Shown here piece by piece: positions 11,366 through 23,225 of a stretch of 64,000 nucleotides of DNA. The notes under the pieces are model-generated. The model saw only the letters and a list, made by a program, of their open reading frames with translations, was not told the DNA's origin and searched no databases. This DNA is from Rehmannia glutinosa. Lineage: Eukaryota > Streptophyta > Magnoliopsida > Lamiales > Orobanchaceae. Location of the stretch: NCBI GenBank assembly GCA_016081115.2, contig JABTTQ020000358.1, positions 124,001 through 188,000 on the forward strand. The letters are read 5' to 3'. Position numbers and translations under genes: made by a program. Positions within the stretch are counted from its first letter, which is position 1. Each line of letters starts with the position of its first letter.

Positions 11366-13208
11366 TCAAGTGCTTCTGCTGAATTTCCGGCCAGACAAGT
11401 TCTCAGACTCGTATAACATGTGATTGATCAGTCCTCTCGCCGCACTGTCACATAACAAATAACATAAGCAAGCATTGAGTGAGGAGAGCACAAACAACAT
11501 TTTCAAAGAACTAGTCAAAAGAGCAAAAGATGTAGTTATGGCAGTAACTCTTCACCAAATAACATGGTTCATCAACAAAACCAAAGAAAATTGAAACTCA
11601 CGCATCCTTCAAGTTTTGAATTTTCTCGGGATCTGTCTCATGCATGTGCTTTTTGAACTGCTCTCTAACCATACTAACAAGAAGTTCGGTGTTGTATTTC
11701 TGCATTCAAGTAGACCAAAGGAACTACATTAGTTCCTACTCTTTCCTAGTGACAAAAAAGACTGAAGATTCCGAATAGTTTACTTAACCAAGAAAAGGAA
11801 TATAACAAATTTGAAGCAGCAGATTCTAGTCACCTGCACATTTATCATATGACTTATCTAATTTGGCAAATTCAATATTTACCCATCACAAAGTATATTA
11901 GGAACTCTTTTCATTGCTCTGGCCCTATTTCCATCCACTTCATACAACAAAAAATAATTATAGAAAATCACAGCAACAAAAAGGGACAACTGGATTAATT
12001 TCCACACTTCTTGGATGGGCACGAATGAAACTAAGTACTCCGCTGAAAGCACCAATTACTGTTCTCAGTTACCTGTGAAGACGACATGGCTATTATAGCC
12101 GATGAATTCAGTGACATCACTAATAGCATAGAGTTTTGATTTATTCTGCAGGGATAATTACAAAAACACCCCTGAGGTTGGGTTAAATACAAAGGGTAAC
12201 TGTAATATTCTTGTAAATGTCAGGGTTTTTTTTGAAATGTTTTCGAAAATCACCGGGAAAAATATAAGACTGAATCAAACCTCAAGGAGTTTATTGTAAT
12301 TTCCAAAGAACTCTGGGTTTTTTTGTAATTATCCCTTATTCTGCATTCTAGCACCTAATTCAAGCCCACCTCAAGAATCTACCATGAAGTATAGGTTAGA
12401 TGACACACCTTCTAGCCATGTTCTAGTCTACATTACTAGATCCATAGCATGATATACATACATGCATATAATTAGCAATTGAACATTAACTGTTAACTCC
12501 TTCTAATTCCAAAGCTACAGTAAAAAATGCCTTTTTCAAGACAACTTTAGAAGACCATATTTGTCATATGTTTATGCCGAACATGAATGTTTGATGCCAA
12601 AATAAAAACCCATATAGCATATCAAACAATCATTTATATTCCTACAACTAAAATAAGGAATAATTTGATTTTCACCATCTACAAATAAAACATGTAGCAC
12701 CGTATACCTTTTGACCGATATATTTAGCTCGCCGCAGGCATTCACGATAAAGCTGCAATTGAAAGGGTTAAACAAAATTGTATTAATTAAACATTAAAGA
12801 ATCAACGAAAAACCAAAAATTAAGCGCCTGTAGAAATCATCCATATTCAAAAGTTACAATAGAAGACGGCTGCAATGGAGGTGGGTTAAATAGATATATA
12901 ATTATTAGCATAAAAAATTAAACTAAAAGTTCTTACTTTAAAGAATCCAAGGCCGAATTAAGGCCCATTTATCATTATTATCTCAGAAAATTACAATTGG
13001 AAGCCCAGAATATTGATTTTGACGCTAATAATCAAACACAAAGTCTGTTTCAGCATTAAGTTCATAAAACCTAACATCCAACAAGAATACCACAAAGTTC
13101 TGGTTAAAAGATTAATTATTAAAAAAAAAAAAAAGCAAATGAAAGAACTCTAACCCTTATAGCATTGTTGGCGAGCTCAGGAGGCAATGCTGTTTGTAGG
13201 GACGGCAT
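11366..13208 (-). CDS. LYR-motif (Complex1_LYR family) protein, four exons
   Basis: The exons on the minus strand are 13208-13155, 12752-12708, 11699-11602 and 11444-11366. All introns are GT-AG, the phases agree, and the stop is at 11366-11368, giving 91 aa. Residues 17-24 are 'IRLYRECL', so the LYR triplet is at 19-21, and a conserved Phe sits at 48 in 'REQFKK'. The rest is basic and helical. LYR proteins are small mitochondrial factors that pair with acyl-carrier protein and assist respiratory-complex assembly or iron-sulfur cluster transfer (for example SDHAF1, LYRM4). Which client this one serves cannot be told from the sequence, and it has no obvious cleaved presequence, as is usual in the family. 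The second intron contains a Mutator-like MITE. I see no defect. Confidence 0.88.
12151..12335. mobile_element. Mutator-like MITE of the 'gggataattac' family, in a LYR-gene intron
   Basis: The termini are 'gggataattacaaaaa' and its inverse 'tttttgtaattatccc'. Inside are inverted 'acccctgaggtt'-type and 'aacctcaag'-type blocks. A perfect 10-bp duplication 'ttattctgca' flanks it (12141-12150 and 12336-12345). It is shorter than its relatives at 25539, 28546 and 35645, so it probably carries an internal deletion. It lies inside intron 2 of the LYR gene. Confidence 0.82.
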
Positions 13209-13681
13209 TTCTCTGCAATCAATTTCCCAGTAAAATTTTATGAAAGTTGTAATGAACTCGATGGGATACAGTGAAGAAGAATTAGGGTTGGAGGAAGTGA
13301 AGGATCGTTCTTTGTCTGAAGATGGGGACCAATGCCAGGTGATTTGGGTTGAGGTGGAAATTGGGCCAGAATGATGTGATGATGGGTTTGGAGAAAGGAA
13401 ATGCTAACTACAAATTTAGTGGATTTAGTTATTAAAAATGAATTGGGCTCTGGGCCCAAGTAGTTGCTGATATTTTAATTGTAGGATTTATATTTCAAAA
13501 AAAGAAAATGATCCCATTGTAAATGTTATATTCAGTGTTGAGTGGAATGAAAACATATCAGAAATTAGTTACAACAATATTCTCTCTTCCTTCTCTCTCT
13601 CTAATTTCCTCCATTTCTATCCTTTTCTAGCTCAAGCTTTACATTCAGTGAATCTAGAAATACATTAAAATTACAAAAATA
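13209..13681. other. 5' flank of the LYR gene, no other gene seen
   Basis: Upstream region of the minus-strand LYR gene. It has a CT-rich run at about 13585-13605 and otherwise AT-rich DNA. No separate gene is supported. Confidence 0.4.
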
Positions 13682-16600
13682 ATTTTTTTTTTTTTGGAAA
13701 AGGAAGAATAAATTCATTATATACTTAAGGGTGCTGGAAACCGTCCATCAACGATTGACAAAGGGGTTTGGGGAGTGTATCCCAAACCAAAAAATCCAAA
13801 GACATGTTTTTAGCATGCATAGCAAAGAAATGAGCAACTAAGTTTGAACTACGCCTAATCCAGAAATCACCTACAGGGTCGAGCTGAGATTTAGCGAGCA
13901 TTAACAGTGATTATGAAGAGCATAATATCTTCATGAAGGGGCACGCAACAAGCCGGGAAGAGGGTTTCACCATTAACAACAAGGATTATGGCTGCCGCAT
14001 CGCCAAAAATTTCGACCAGTGAAAGATTAAATTGTTTTCCCAAGAGAAGAGCATCATGAAGAGCATAGGTCTCAGCCAACTTCGCATTTGTGACCCCTAT
14101 AAATTTTTTTGAGATTCCATGGATGAACCGACCTGTAGCATCAAAAATCACAGCCCCTACCCCAGCGCACGCGAGGGATGAAGATATCGCTCCATCGAAG
14201 AAAATGCAAGGACCTTGAGGACGGGGCCTCACAAGACAATTACTGATTAAATCTAAGGACGGACGCTTCGGCCAGAGGTTAATTTGCTTCTTTGAAATCC
14301 ATGAGTTTATTGTTCGCGCAAAGAACCACTTGGTACGAGTTCACATGGCAATCCTCAAATTTTTTCTTATTTCTGAAAAACCAAATAAAGTCACAAATAA
14401 GAACCACCAGTTCGCACACATCATTGTCCGAAGCAAGAAGAAGATCCCAAAGCCAGAGCGCAAAGCAAGGCTGAGCGAAAACCGAGATAGTCTCCCATAA
14501 TCCCGCTAGCTTCCAAGCCGAGGTGGCGAATTCATAATGAATGAAGACATGAGTAGTCATTGGTTCTGGGTCACCATAAAGAGGGCAAGGGTGCTAGGCG
14601 TTCAAGTGTCGAAATAAGAGGTTATCAAAAGTAGTAATCGACCCATAAGACATCTCCAAATAAAGATCAGGGATCGAGCCGGGATACGCAATTTGCATAT
14701 CTTTTTCCACAGACTTACCGTATTAGTGTTAGTTGATGCTTGGGCGGCTGGGATAAATTGGAATGAAGGGGACTCTACGAGAGTGTGGTATGCCGAACGA
14801 ACCGTGAATTTTTCCGTTTTTTGAGATATGCCAAGTCCACAAATCCTGATTCTGATTCGAGCAAATCGGTAAAGACAAGATGGAATTAGATTCTTCAATG
14901 GAGAAAAAGAGACTTGATCAAATCAGTTTTCCACCTTCGCACATCTAGTCAATCAAGTCAACAACAAATTGATAAGGCAGAGTCTTTTGTGGAGAATGAG
15001 GAAGAAAATTCGAAGTGCATGGAATCCAGGGTCAATCCCAAATTCTTGTGGTGAGGCCCGACCGTATAAGCTTCCGGCAACCAACTCGCAAATATTTCAA
15101 ACTTTCAAAATGCTACGCAAGACCAAGAGGTCGGTTACCCATTTCAAGATCACAAATGGTCGTATGTCGGAAGTATTTTGCTTTGAAAATGCGAGCCAAC
15201 AACGAAGAAGGGCACGTAAGAATCATCCACGCCTGCTTGCAAAGAAGTGCCAAGTTAAAAGCCCATAAATGGCGAAACCCCATGCCTCCAACATTTTTTT
15301 TTTCCGGAAAGAGCATTCCAATTTTTCCAATGGATCGAACGCGGCTTGTCGGGTCTTCGCTCCAAAAAATATGCCACCGTCATGGATTAGATTTTATCAA
15401 TAATATTGTCCGGCAATTTGAAACATGACATAGCAAAAGTTGGGATCGCTTGAATCACTGATTGGATTAAAATAGTACGCCCAACTTGAGATAAGCTTTT
15501 TTCCTTCCAACCTTGTAATTTGGCCCAAGTTCTGTTAATTAATGAAGATAAGATTTGGTGTTTACTCGTACCAATTAATGATGGTAATCCTAAGTATTTC
15601 CCATGGCTCGACACCTCTGGAATATTAAGAATAGTTGAAATATGTTCACGCATTTACGTATTTTGTGTTGGGGCTAAATAATATTCCGGACTTATCAAAA
15701 TTTATTCATTGGCCCGAGGCCTTTTCGTAGAGGTGAATAGCAAATTTCAGGTTATGTGCTTCTTCAACAGTTGCATGACCAAAAATGAGAGTATCGTCAG
15801 CGAAAAAAAGATGAGAAATTGTGGGCGCATGTCTTGCCACTGAGATGCATGCAATCGACCTGTAACCTGGAGATCCTGCAAAATTAAGGAGAAAACTTTG
15901 GAGCAAAGGATAAATAGATACGGGGATAAGGGGTCTCCTTGTCTAATTCCCCGTTGTGGTTTTAGTTCAGCAAATTGGTGACCATTAAAGGGAAAACAGA
16001 AGTAGGGGGTAGTGATGCAAGTCCTAATGAGATCAACAAAGGAGCCAGGAAAACCCAGAGATGATAAGACACGGAGAATGAAACACCATTCAACTCTATC
16101 AAATGTTTTACTCATATCTAATTTGACAAACATATGGCCAAGTTTTCCATAATTGCAGACTTTCGTAGAGTGGTGTATTTCATAGGCTAAAAGGATGTTA
16201 TCACTGATAAGGTGACCCGGGACAAAAGTTGATTGAGACTCGAATATAATATTCGGGAGGATGGTGCGGATATGCAAAGAGAATGCCTTCGATGCTATTT
16301 TGTAGACCACATTACAAAGACTTATGGGTCTGAATTGAGCGATCATGTCGGGATTACGAACTTTTGGAATGAGGACAATATGAGTATAATTATAAGAGTG
16401 CCAAAGTAATCTGATGGAAAGGTAGGAGTGATCCGATGAGAAGGATGGATTTCGTTCGATAGTTCGGGTGGGGAACATGTTCGCGAGTATTTGATTGCAC
16501 ACTGCGCGGTCAAGACGCACTATTTGTGTATGAGGGTGGGCGAGGAGACGACTCCACGTGAAGCAATTTCCCCGAAAACCCATATCTAGGAGATTACAAT

Positions 16601-17600
16601 AGGAGAGCGCATCTCTGAAGATATCAATTTGCCAAGGAGCACACATGTTTTTACCTTCAAATTCATTTTGAGAGAGAACTTCATTAAAATCCCCAAAACA
16701 AATCCAGGGGATAGCTGGGTTCATATGGAGAGTTTTGAAATAGTTCCAAAATTCCCGACGTAAAGATATGTCAGGTTGGCCATACACCCCTGTAGCTCGA
16801 AAAATGAGAATTCCACTCGATATCCACGTCAATAAATCTGTCACAATAAAAACGAAGAGAGACTGATAGCGTTTTTTTCCAAAGAAGAGCGAGGCTGCCG
16901 GACCTTCCTCTAGATGGAGAGGCAATGCCAAAGTAACCGGTCAATTTCTTTAGCTTCTCGATACCAACGATATTGCTTTTTGTTTCACATAAAAAGACAA
17001 CATCAGGGGACTTGGCGCGAATAATCTCGCGCAACTTCTAAACTACACGAGGGTTCCCAAGCCCTCGACAGTTCCAACTTACGAGATTCATGGCAATTGG
17101 TGGAGTTGTCCAGTGCCAAGCTCCGCCATTGTCAAAGGGAGAGGAACAAAATCGATGAGGGAAGTGGGGGATTCAGAAACATCATCGTCAAGCCGAGGTT
17201 TTTTAGTGATGGTTTTCACAGAGATAACATGGATTTCATCTTCTAAATGTCCATCGACTTGTAATTTTTTTTAGAAAGTGGATTATTTGGGAGAGGGACG
17301 GAGGTGGTTTTTTGCGGAGAGATTTAAATTTTAGGGCAAGTTTTCGTTTGGGTGAATTGAGTTGCATGGGGACACGAATGAGGAAAAGGCTGGGGGATGG
17401 TGGATTGAGTAGGAGTATTAGAATGTGGGTGGGGGACAGGAGGAGAGAGTGAAATTTTTTCAGGTATGAGATGTGATGATTCATGTGTGGGAGGAGATGG
17501 ATATTCGATCATGAGAGGGGAGGAGGATACCAGGGTGGTGTTAGTCCAAGTGGCTACGATAATCTAGACGATGGGTGAATAGATTATGCCGATTTTCCCA
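13682..17600 (-). mobile_element. Decayed L1-type LINE retrotransposon
   Basis: Read on the minus strand, the usual order of a plant LINE ORF2 is visible in broken frames. The endonuclease start is 'MNLVSWNCRGLGNPRVV', followed at once by a stop (17091-17038), then 'SPDVVFLCETK' and 'ICFGDFNEVL'. The reverse transcriptase has 'FRPISLCNVVYKI', 'MSKTFDRVEW', 'GIRQGDPLSPYLFIL' and 'FFADDTLIF' (about 16340-15770). A zf-RVT region 'FTVRSAYHTL' follows at about 14800, and an RNase H region 'FFDGAISSS...AGVGAVIFD' at about 14200. A poly-T run at 13682-13696 is the poly(A) tail. The endonuclease is joined directly to the RT by an internal deletion near 16390. Stops and frameshifts show it is dead. 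The 5' limit is approximate and I found no convincing target duplication. Confidence 0.88.
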
Positions 17601-18691
17601 AGTGGGTGGCATGGACTACAACTAATTACATAACACAATCAAATTTTGCAATATTTTGTCAATTTATTCTCATAGATGCAATACTTTGTCAAAAAGCCTC
17701 GAAGCATTGGTCCCAATTATATATCCAACTGTTTGCAGCATGAAAAATGGTTCCAATTAAATATTCATTGGCATACGTAAAGATAATTAATTACTCTTAT
17801 TAAACATTATCTGCCAAAATAGGCAATATATTTGTCCTTTAAAAAAGTTTTTCCCGAAGGCGAAAACCCCCATTTGAACCATAGGCCCCTTAGCCATGCA
17901 TAATGTAAATCGAAGGATATGCACGAGTAGCATTCCTGTAAGGGAGATGACCAACGGGATATGATCCCAAAAATAGCCCTTGCAATATTTCAGCAAAGAA
18001 CTGTACCCCTGGAGGCGCAACATATTTGTCCTCAATAAGCAACATATTTCGCACAGCGGAATGTGCAAATATTGATTGCAAGTTTGACTGTGAAAGGAAA
18101 TGAGAGAATCAGAGATACATTTCAAACATATCCCAAAAAAGCAACATATTTGTCTTCAATAAGCAACATATTGGTCCTCAATAATCAACATATTTCTCAC
18201 AGCGGATAAGGCCAGAGATACGATTTCAAACAAATCCCCAAAAATTTGGAATGTGAACAGGCACTACAGAAAACAACTCACTCACGTTTTAAACTAATAT
18301 TCAAACAAAATTACTCACTTACTCTTAACAACCATTAATTAAATATGAACTAAAATAAAAATCAACTAAATCTGCATCGGTGAAAAAAAAAGAGATCAAC
18401 ACTCTAGATTTGGTCTCACGTACTTATCTAAATTATCTGGACTCACCAGATCCAAATCATATATATATATGTATATATGTCATGAACATGTGTATGAATC
18501 TAAAAAGCGGAACAAGAATTTGAATACAGAAAAATACATGTTGTTATATGATATGAGAAAAGAATTACCAGTTGGGTTGGAAGACGACTTAGAACCGTAC
18601 CGGGTGAAAGTATTGTGAAAAATAAGAAGGAAACAAAAAGGATATGGTCCATATGGACCATATGGTCTACGAAAATACTAACACGCAAAAA
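17601..18691. other. Intergenic with short dispersed repeats, no gene seen
   Basis: From about 18015 to 18195 the phrase 'gcaacatattt' with 'gtcctcaata' or a close variant recurs four times at irregular spacing. The rest is AT-rich. Open frames here look random. Confidence 0.4.
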
Positions 18692-18864
18692 CTTGTGTGA
18701 GACGATGTAAGACTGTGAGATCATGATACTTTTAGTGTAAAAAGTGATACTTATATAAATACACTTAAATTAGTGTATTTAAACAAGGTTCATTTTTTAC
18801 ACTAAAAGTATAACTTGTTACACTAAAAGTATCACCGTCTCACGATCTCACACCGTCTCACAAG
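18692..18864. mobile_element. Small TIR element (MITE), superfamily unknown
   Basis: The left arm 'cttgtgtgagacgatg...' and the right arm (inverse 'cttgtgagacggtgtg...') pair imperfectly over about 55 bp, including 'atacttttagtgtaa' in both. The loop is AT-rich. I see no target duplication, so the exact ends and superfamily are uncertain. Confidence 0.55.
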
Positions 18865-19006
18865 AGACCTGATGATACTAAAATCATATTCGAACATACA
18901 ATCCTTTCAAAATTATGATATTTCTACTCCCAAAAGTAAATCACAATATTTGTTCCTGACAGTTTCTCAGAATTCTCATATATCTTGGCTGTTCCACCAA
19001 TGCCTG

Positions 19007-19574
19007 CATGGGCGTAGCCAGGATTTCCGGCCAGTGCGGTCAGAAATTTTTTCGTTTCGACAGGGTGAATGTCGGACTAATATTTGAAAAAAAAATAGAA
19101 AAACAAGGCAAATAAGAATGTTGTATCTTGCAACAATTCTTTGCGAATGTTCATAATCTTCAATTATGGTTTCTCTAGAATGAACTTTTTGGATAAGTGA
19201 TTTATCCAAAAATATATTCTAAATTACCACCAAACAACTAATATTATTATGAAATAGACTTTTCAATACAAAAATTCATTCAAAAAATACTCCCAAAAAA
19301 CTGTTCATTATCAAGTTTGGAACATATATCTCTGTATATAACAAACAATTGCATGACAATCATTTATCCACTCATATACCTTAATTTGAATAGGTAATTC
19401 TTAATATTTTCGACTAAGACAGTAAGGTTTATTTGCTTTTTAAATTTTAACTCGATTTTTTTATATGAACTAGACCGAAATTTTTCAGTGCGGTCCAACT
19501 TAAATTTAACAGGGTCACTCCGAGATCCAGTGCGGTCCGCCGACCGCGCTCGTCCTATGCTAGCTACGTCCATG
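19007..19574. mobile_element. hAT-type MITE with 8-bp TSD
   Basis: The left terminus is 'catgggcgtagccagg' and the inverse of the right is 'catggacgtagctagc', with 'gtgcggtc' blocks just inside both ends. The 8-bp duplication 'aatgcctg' is perfect (18999-19006 and 19575-19582). The interior is non-coding. Confidence 0.75.
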
Positions 19575-19582
19575 AATGCCTG

Positions 19583-20362
19583 TTTAATAAAAATGGAAGA
19601 AATAAAGTAAATTTTTAGAAAATGCACAGAGACCATGCGTGGCATCTGAACCATTTAAGCTTAGAGCGTTGATGTTGTGTTTGTAGCAACTAGCAAGTAC
19701 TTGAGAAGAAGTTAATAGTGTTTGCAAATAGAACTAATAATTGATTAAGTTATGGGGGAGTGTTTGGTGAATAAATAATTGTAAAAATATTTTATTTGGG
19801 CATAAAAAGCCAAATCAAAATCAAAATCAAAATTCTAAAGCACATTTCCCCTGCTTTTATATTTTGATTAAGTGAAGAGAATCAGAATTTAAAGCTGATA
19901 ATTGCAAATACTACAAAAGATCACTTTTCTTTTAGTGTTTTGCAAACACTCCCGTAAGTTTCAAGGTTTTATCTTATAGGCAGAAAGGTACGTTAACCAA
20001 AAGTTCAGTTGAGATATTCTTTTGCATATGCAATGGTAATTAAAAACAAGACGCAAAGCCACTTGACAAGCATCAAAAAGATCCCCAGCCTCGTAAGTTT
20101 AAGTAATGAGAGATTTTATCGTCCATTGCTCATACACTGCACATTATATTTACCAAAATCAATTTAAAAAAACGATGTGCAAAAATCTGTGACGTGAGAA
20201 TTATATTCTCTATTCGTATTATGGCTACAATGGTTGTCGTTCTTGTGAAATATACAACAAAAAATCAGCATAATAATGAATTGCAGTTCTACAAGAATAT
20301 CGAAGCATTGAATCTAACTCCTAGACCTCCAGCCTCAGCAGTGTACAATAATAATCAAATTA
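19583..20362. other. Intergenic and 3' flank of the ISCA2-like gene
   Basis: AT-rich DNA with no recognisable coding sequence. The part near 20362 is the probable 3' UTR of the minus-strand ISCA2-like gene. Confidence 0.4.
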
Positions 20363-23225
20363 CTATTTCGCCACAAATGAACTTTTACAGCTGCAGCCCC
20401 CCACAGCACTTGGGTTTGTAGACACCTGAATGCAAAGAACTTCCTTTATCAAAGGGGTAATATAATTGGCAGGAAACTATCTACTGATACCAACAAACAG
20501 AAATTGCAGAAAATAGACTTCAAAGCCAATAAAGTTCAACAAAGCACCATTTGCTCATAACGATATCTCAACAGTTATTCAAGAGGTAACACCGTAACAA
20601 GAAAGAAAATACGATGCTTTATAGTGGTAATCTACTTTGAAATTCTCACATTTGCCCTAAAAGGCTTCAGTATAGCTGTAGTGAAGAATTACAACTCTCG
20701 CTATAACCTATAGGTGTAAACCTGGAAGAGTAGTTACAAAACCACAGGACAAGCTTGAAAACCAATACGATGTGATTTTCAACACCCTACATGGTTCATC
20801 CCCAAGAAATTGAATAAAATGATAGGAAGGTGAGCACCCAGAGATGTCTTGACCACAAAAAGCTACACCACAACATGAGATCCAAGAATCACTGAGGTAG
20901 GCGACATTTTATAATAATATAGATGAGTGTTGACTAATAGCATCAGTCCTTTGCTTGTAATTATCAATTTAGTTTACATGAACATACAAACTCAAAAAAT
21001 ATATTTGAAAAAAAAGGAATATGTAAAACAGAATGTCAAATAAACAGCTTAGGTTAAAATTTCAGCGATGTATAATCACTCAAAAACAAGTAACATACAC
21101 TGTAACAAACATAGAGTTAGTGCAGGTCACCTGCAATTACAAATAATTTTGTGCAGTATGCATAGATGTATCACAACACGAAATCGACAACAGAACTCTA
21201 AAAATGAGTATTACACTTCATAACACGAAATGTTAGAACAGCAAACATCAAATTAACAAGTTAAGCATAACAGAAAAGGAAAGTTACAATGAGTATTTCA
21301 TATGCTAGAAAGCAAGGTTGCAGAAATCGCTAGGCGCTAGTCGGGCGCCTAGAAACACTAAGTTTTTCTTTTTTTTTGAATTTTGGCCGATTTTTGGCCG
21401 ATTTATTCCGACTAGACCGCCTAGGCCGATTTTTGCCGATTTTCGGACCCATTTTTTTTGCCAATTTTGGGAAAATTGGATTGGCCTAGGCGGCCGCCTA
21501 GGTCGGTTTTTACAACACTGCTAGAAAGTGAAGAAAGAGATAAACTCTTCTGATAGATATCGAAAATGGAAGAACCTTTGAGGTGGTTTCAGAACTTCAC
21601 CACAGATTTGTGTACGAATTGGGTGTAATGACAATATAGCCAGGGAGGAAAGAAGCTTGAGCATGTAGACAATCAAAAATGAAAGGGTAACTCTCGAACT
21701 AATAAAAAGAGTCACCCCGGGTCATAGACCTTTTCAACTCTATAATAGTTAGATTGGAGTAATTGCTATGAGAATGTATCCTGTACTATGCAGGATAAAT
21801 GAGAAAATATTCTGCACAGTAAAAACTTTGCTTTTGATATATGAACAAGAAAGTTAGACAGTCGGAACTTACTATTCAACAAACTCAAAAGAATAAGTTA
21901 AGCAAACAAGCTAGACCAAGAGTGCAAGACTCAAAAAGAAAAAAAAAAAATTAGCTAGTACTCAAAGCTAATGGATTTGAGGCCACGTATCTGATATGAG
22001 CCGAAGGCAATAAACGCAATTTGCTAATGTAATATGAGTACAGAATCAAAACAGCTATTTTTCTGCTGCTATCAGATGACATAAGAACTGATACTTCAAC
22101 AAGGATAGATGGATATGGCAACCAGTGGTAACAGAGTATAAATTACCATAAAAAAGAGGTATACTCAATGCACCTGAAAAGCAGAACGGATCAACTCCTC
22201 TACATAATCAACTGTTGCACCTTTTACGAAGTCAAAAGATATAGTATCAATTACCAATTTAACTCCATCCTGCTCAAAAATCCTGCAAAAAACCAGAATG
22301 AATTTTCATTTAGGACCCACCAAAACTAAATTTGATTTATTGACACGCATTAGATGAAGAACAACAATATAACCAAGTAAAACCGTAATTTTGGAAAGCC
22401 AATCACCTGTCATCATCATTGATCTTATTATCTAGTGAAAAGTTATATTGGAACCCGGAGCAACCACCGGCTTCTATACTCAAGCGCAGCAGCTTTTGAC
22501 TAGCCTCTTCAGCTTGCAACTCTTTCATTCTCTGTTCCACAGTACCGAGGTGATTAAGTTCTCATCTAGCAGAATCATTGCTCGAACTTATCGAACAATA
22601 TAAGTATAAAGCCATTAACTTTGCACGGATAAATCACCCTCATAATCAAAAACAAAAATAAGTCCTAAAACTATTTTGTATGAGGAAGCCTGAGCTTATA
22701 ACTAAACCTACTAATCATTTTATTTTTTTAATCTAACAAATATTAGTATGAGAGCAATGAATATCCTGAGGCTATCAAATTATCTTCTTCGGCCCTAATT
22801 TAAGGACCAAAGAAACATCTTATTACGATAAACTAAGTATCTTTCTCTTGCACTCCACACAATTTCCATACAGGCAAATCAGTTCCAGGAAATTCAATCA
22901 ATAACGATAATCCCATTGAGCATCCAAATCCTCATGACAAAAGTAAGTATCCCATCAAATAAAAAACAAATAAAATCGTAACAAAGTCCAATGGAGAAAA
23001 ATAAAGCAGAAAATAAAAAATAAAAGAAAACAAGGCAGAGAACAGTACCCGAACACAGCTGCCGGTCATAAGTACAGCGTCAGGAGACGGCGATGGAGAT
23101 TCCGACGAAGATGGCTGAGGTTCGGGAAGGGCGGAAGATGAGCTAAGAAGCCTAGAATTCTGGCGAAGGCGCGCAGAAAAATAGGGCACGAGCCGCTGAA
23201 TAAGCGAACGGGGCGATGCCATCAT
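20363..23225 (-). CDS. ISCA2: Mitochondrial iron-sulfur assembly protein, IscA-like 2 (ISCA2 type), four exons
   Basis: The exons on the minus strand are 23225-23049, 22531-22407, 22282-22174 and 20425-20363. All introns are GT-AG and in phase, giving 157 aa. Two ATGs start the frame (23225 and 23222). Residues 1-45 are rich in Arg, Ser and Pro with no acidic residues before about 35, as in a mitochondrial presequence. The A-type carrier domain follows: 'CVRRMKELQ', 'IEAGGCSGFQYNF', 'FDFVKGATVDYVEEL' and the C-terminal 'GGCSCKSSF'. The three cluster-binding cysteines of the family are present (C83, C148, C150). ISCA proteins help mature [4Fe-4S] clusters in mitochondria. Intron 3 (about 1.75 kb) holds a hAT MITE. 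The gene stands head to head with the GNA1-like gene. The frame is intact. Confidence 0.93.
21313..21520. mobile_element. hAT-type MITE with 8-bp TSD in ISCA2 intron 3
   Basis: The termini are 'caaggttgcagaaatcg' and the inverse 'cagtgttgtaaaaaccg'. The interior is rich in 'cctaggcgg' and 'tttttgccgatttt' motifs in both orientations. A perfect 8-bp duplication 'ctagaaag' flanks it (21305-21312 and 21521-21528). It sits in an intron and does not touch a splice site. Confidence 0.8.
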
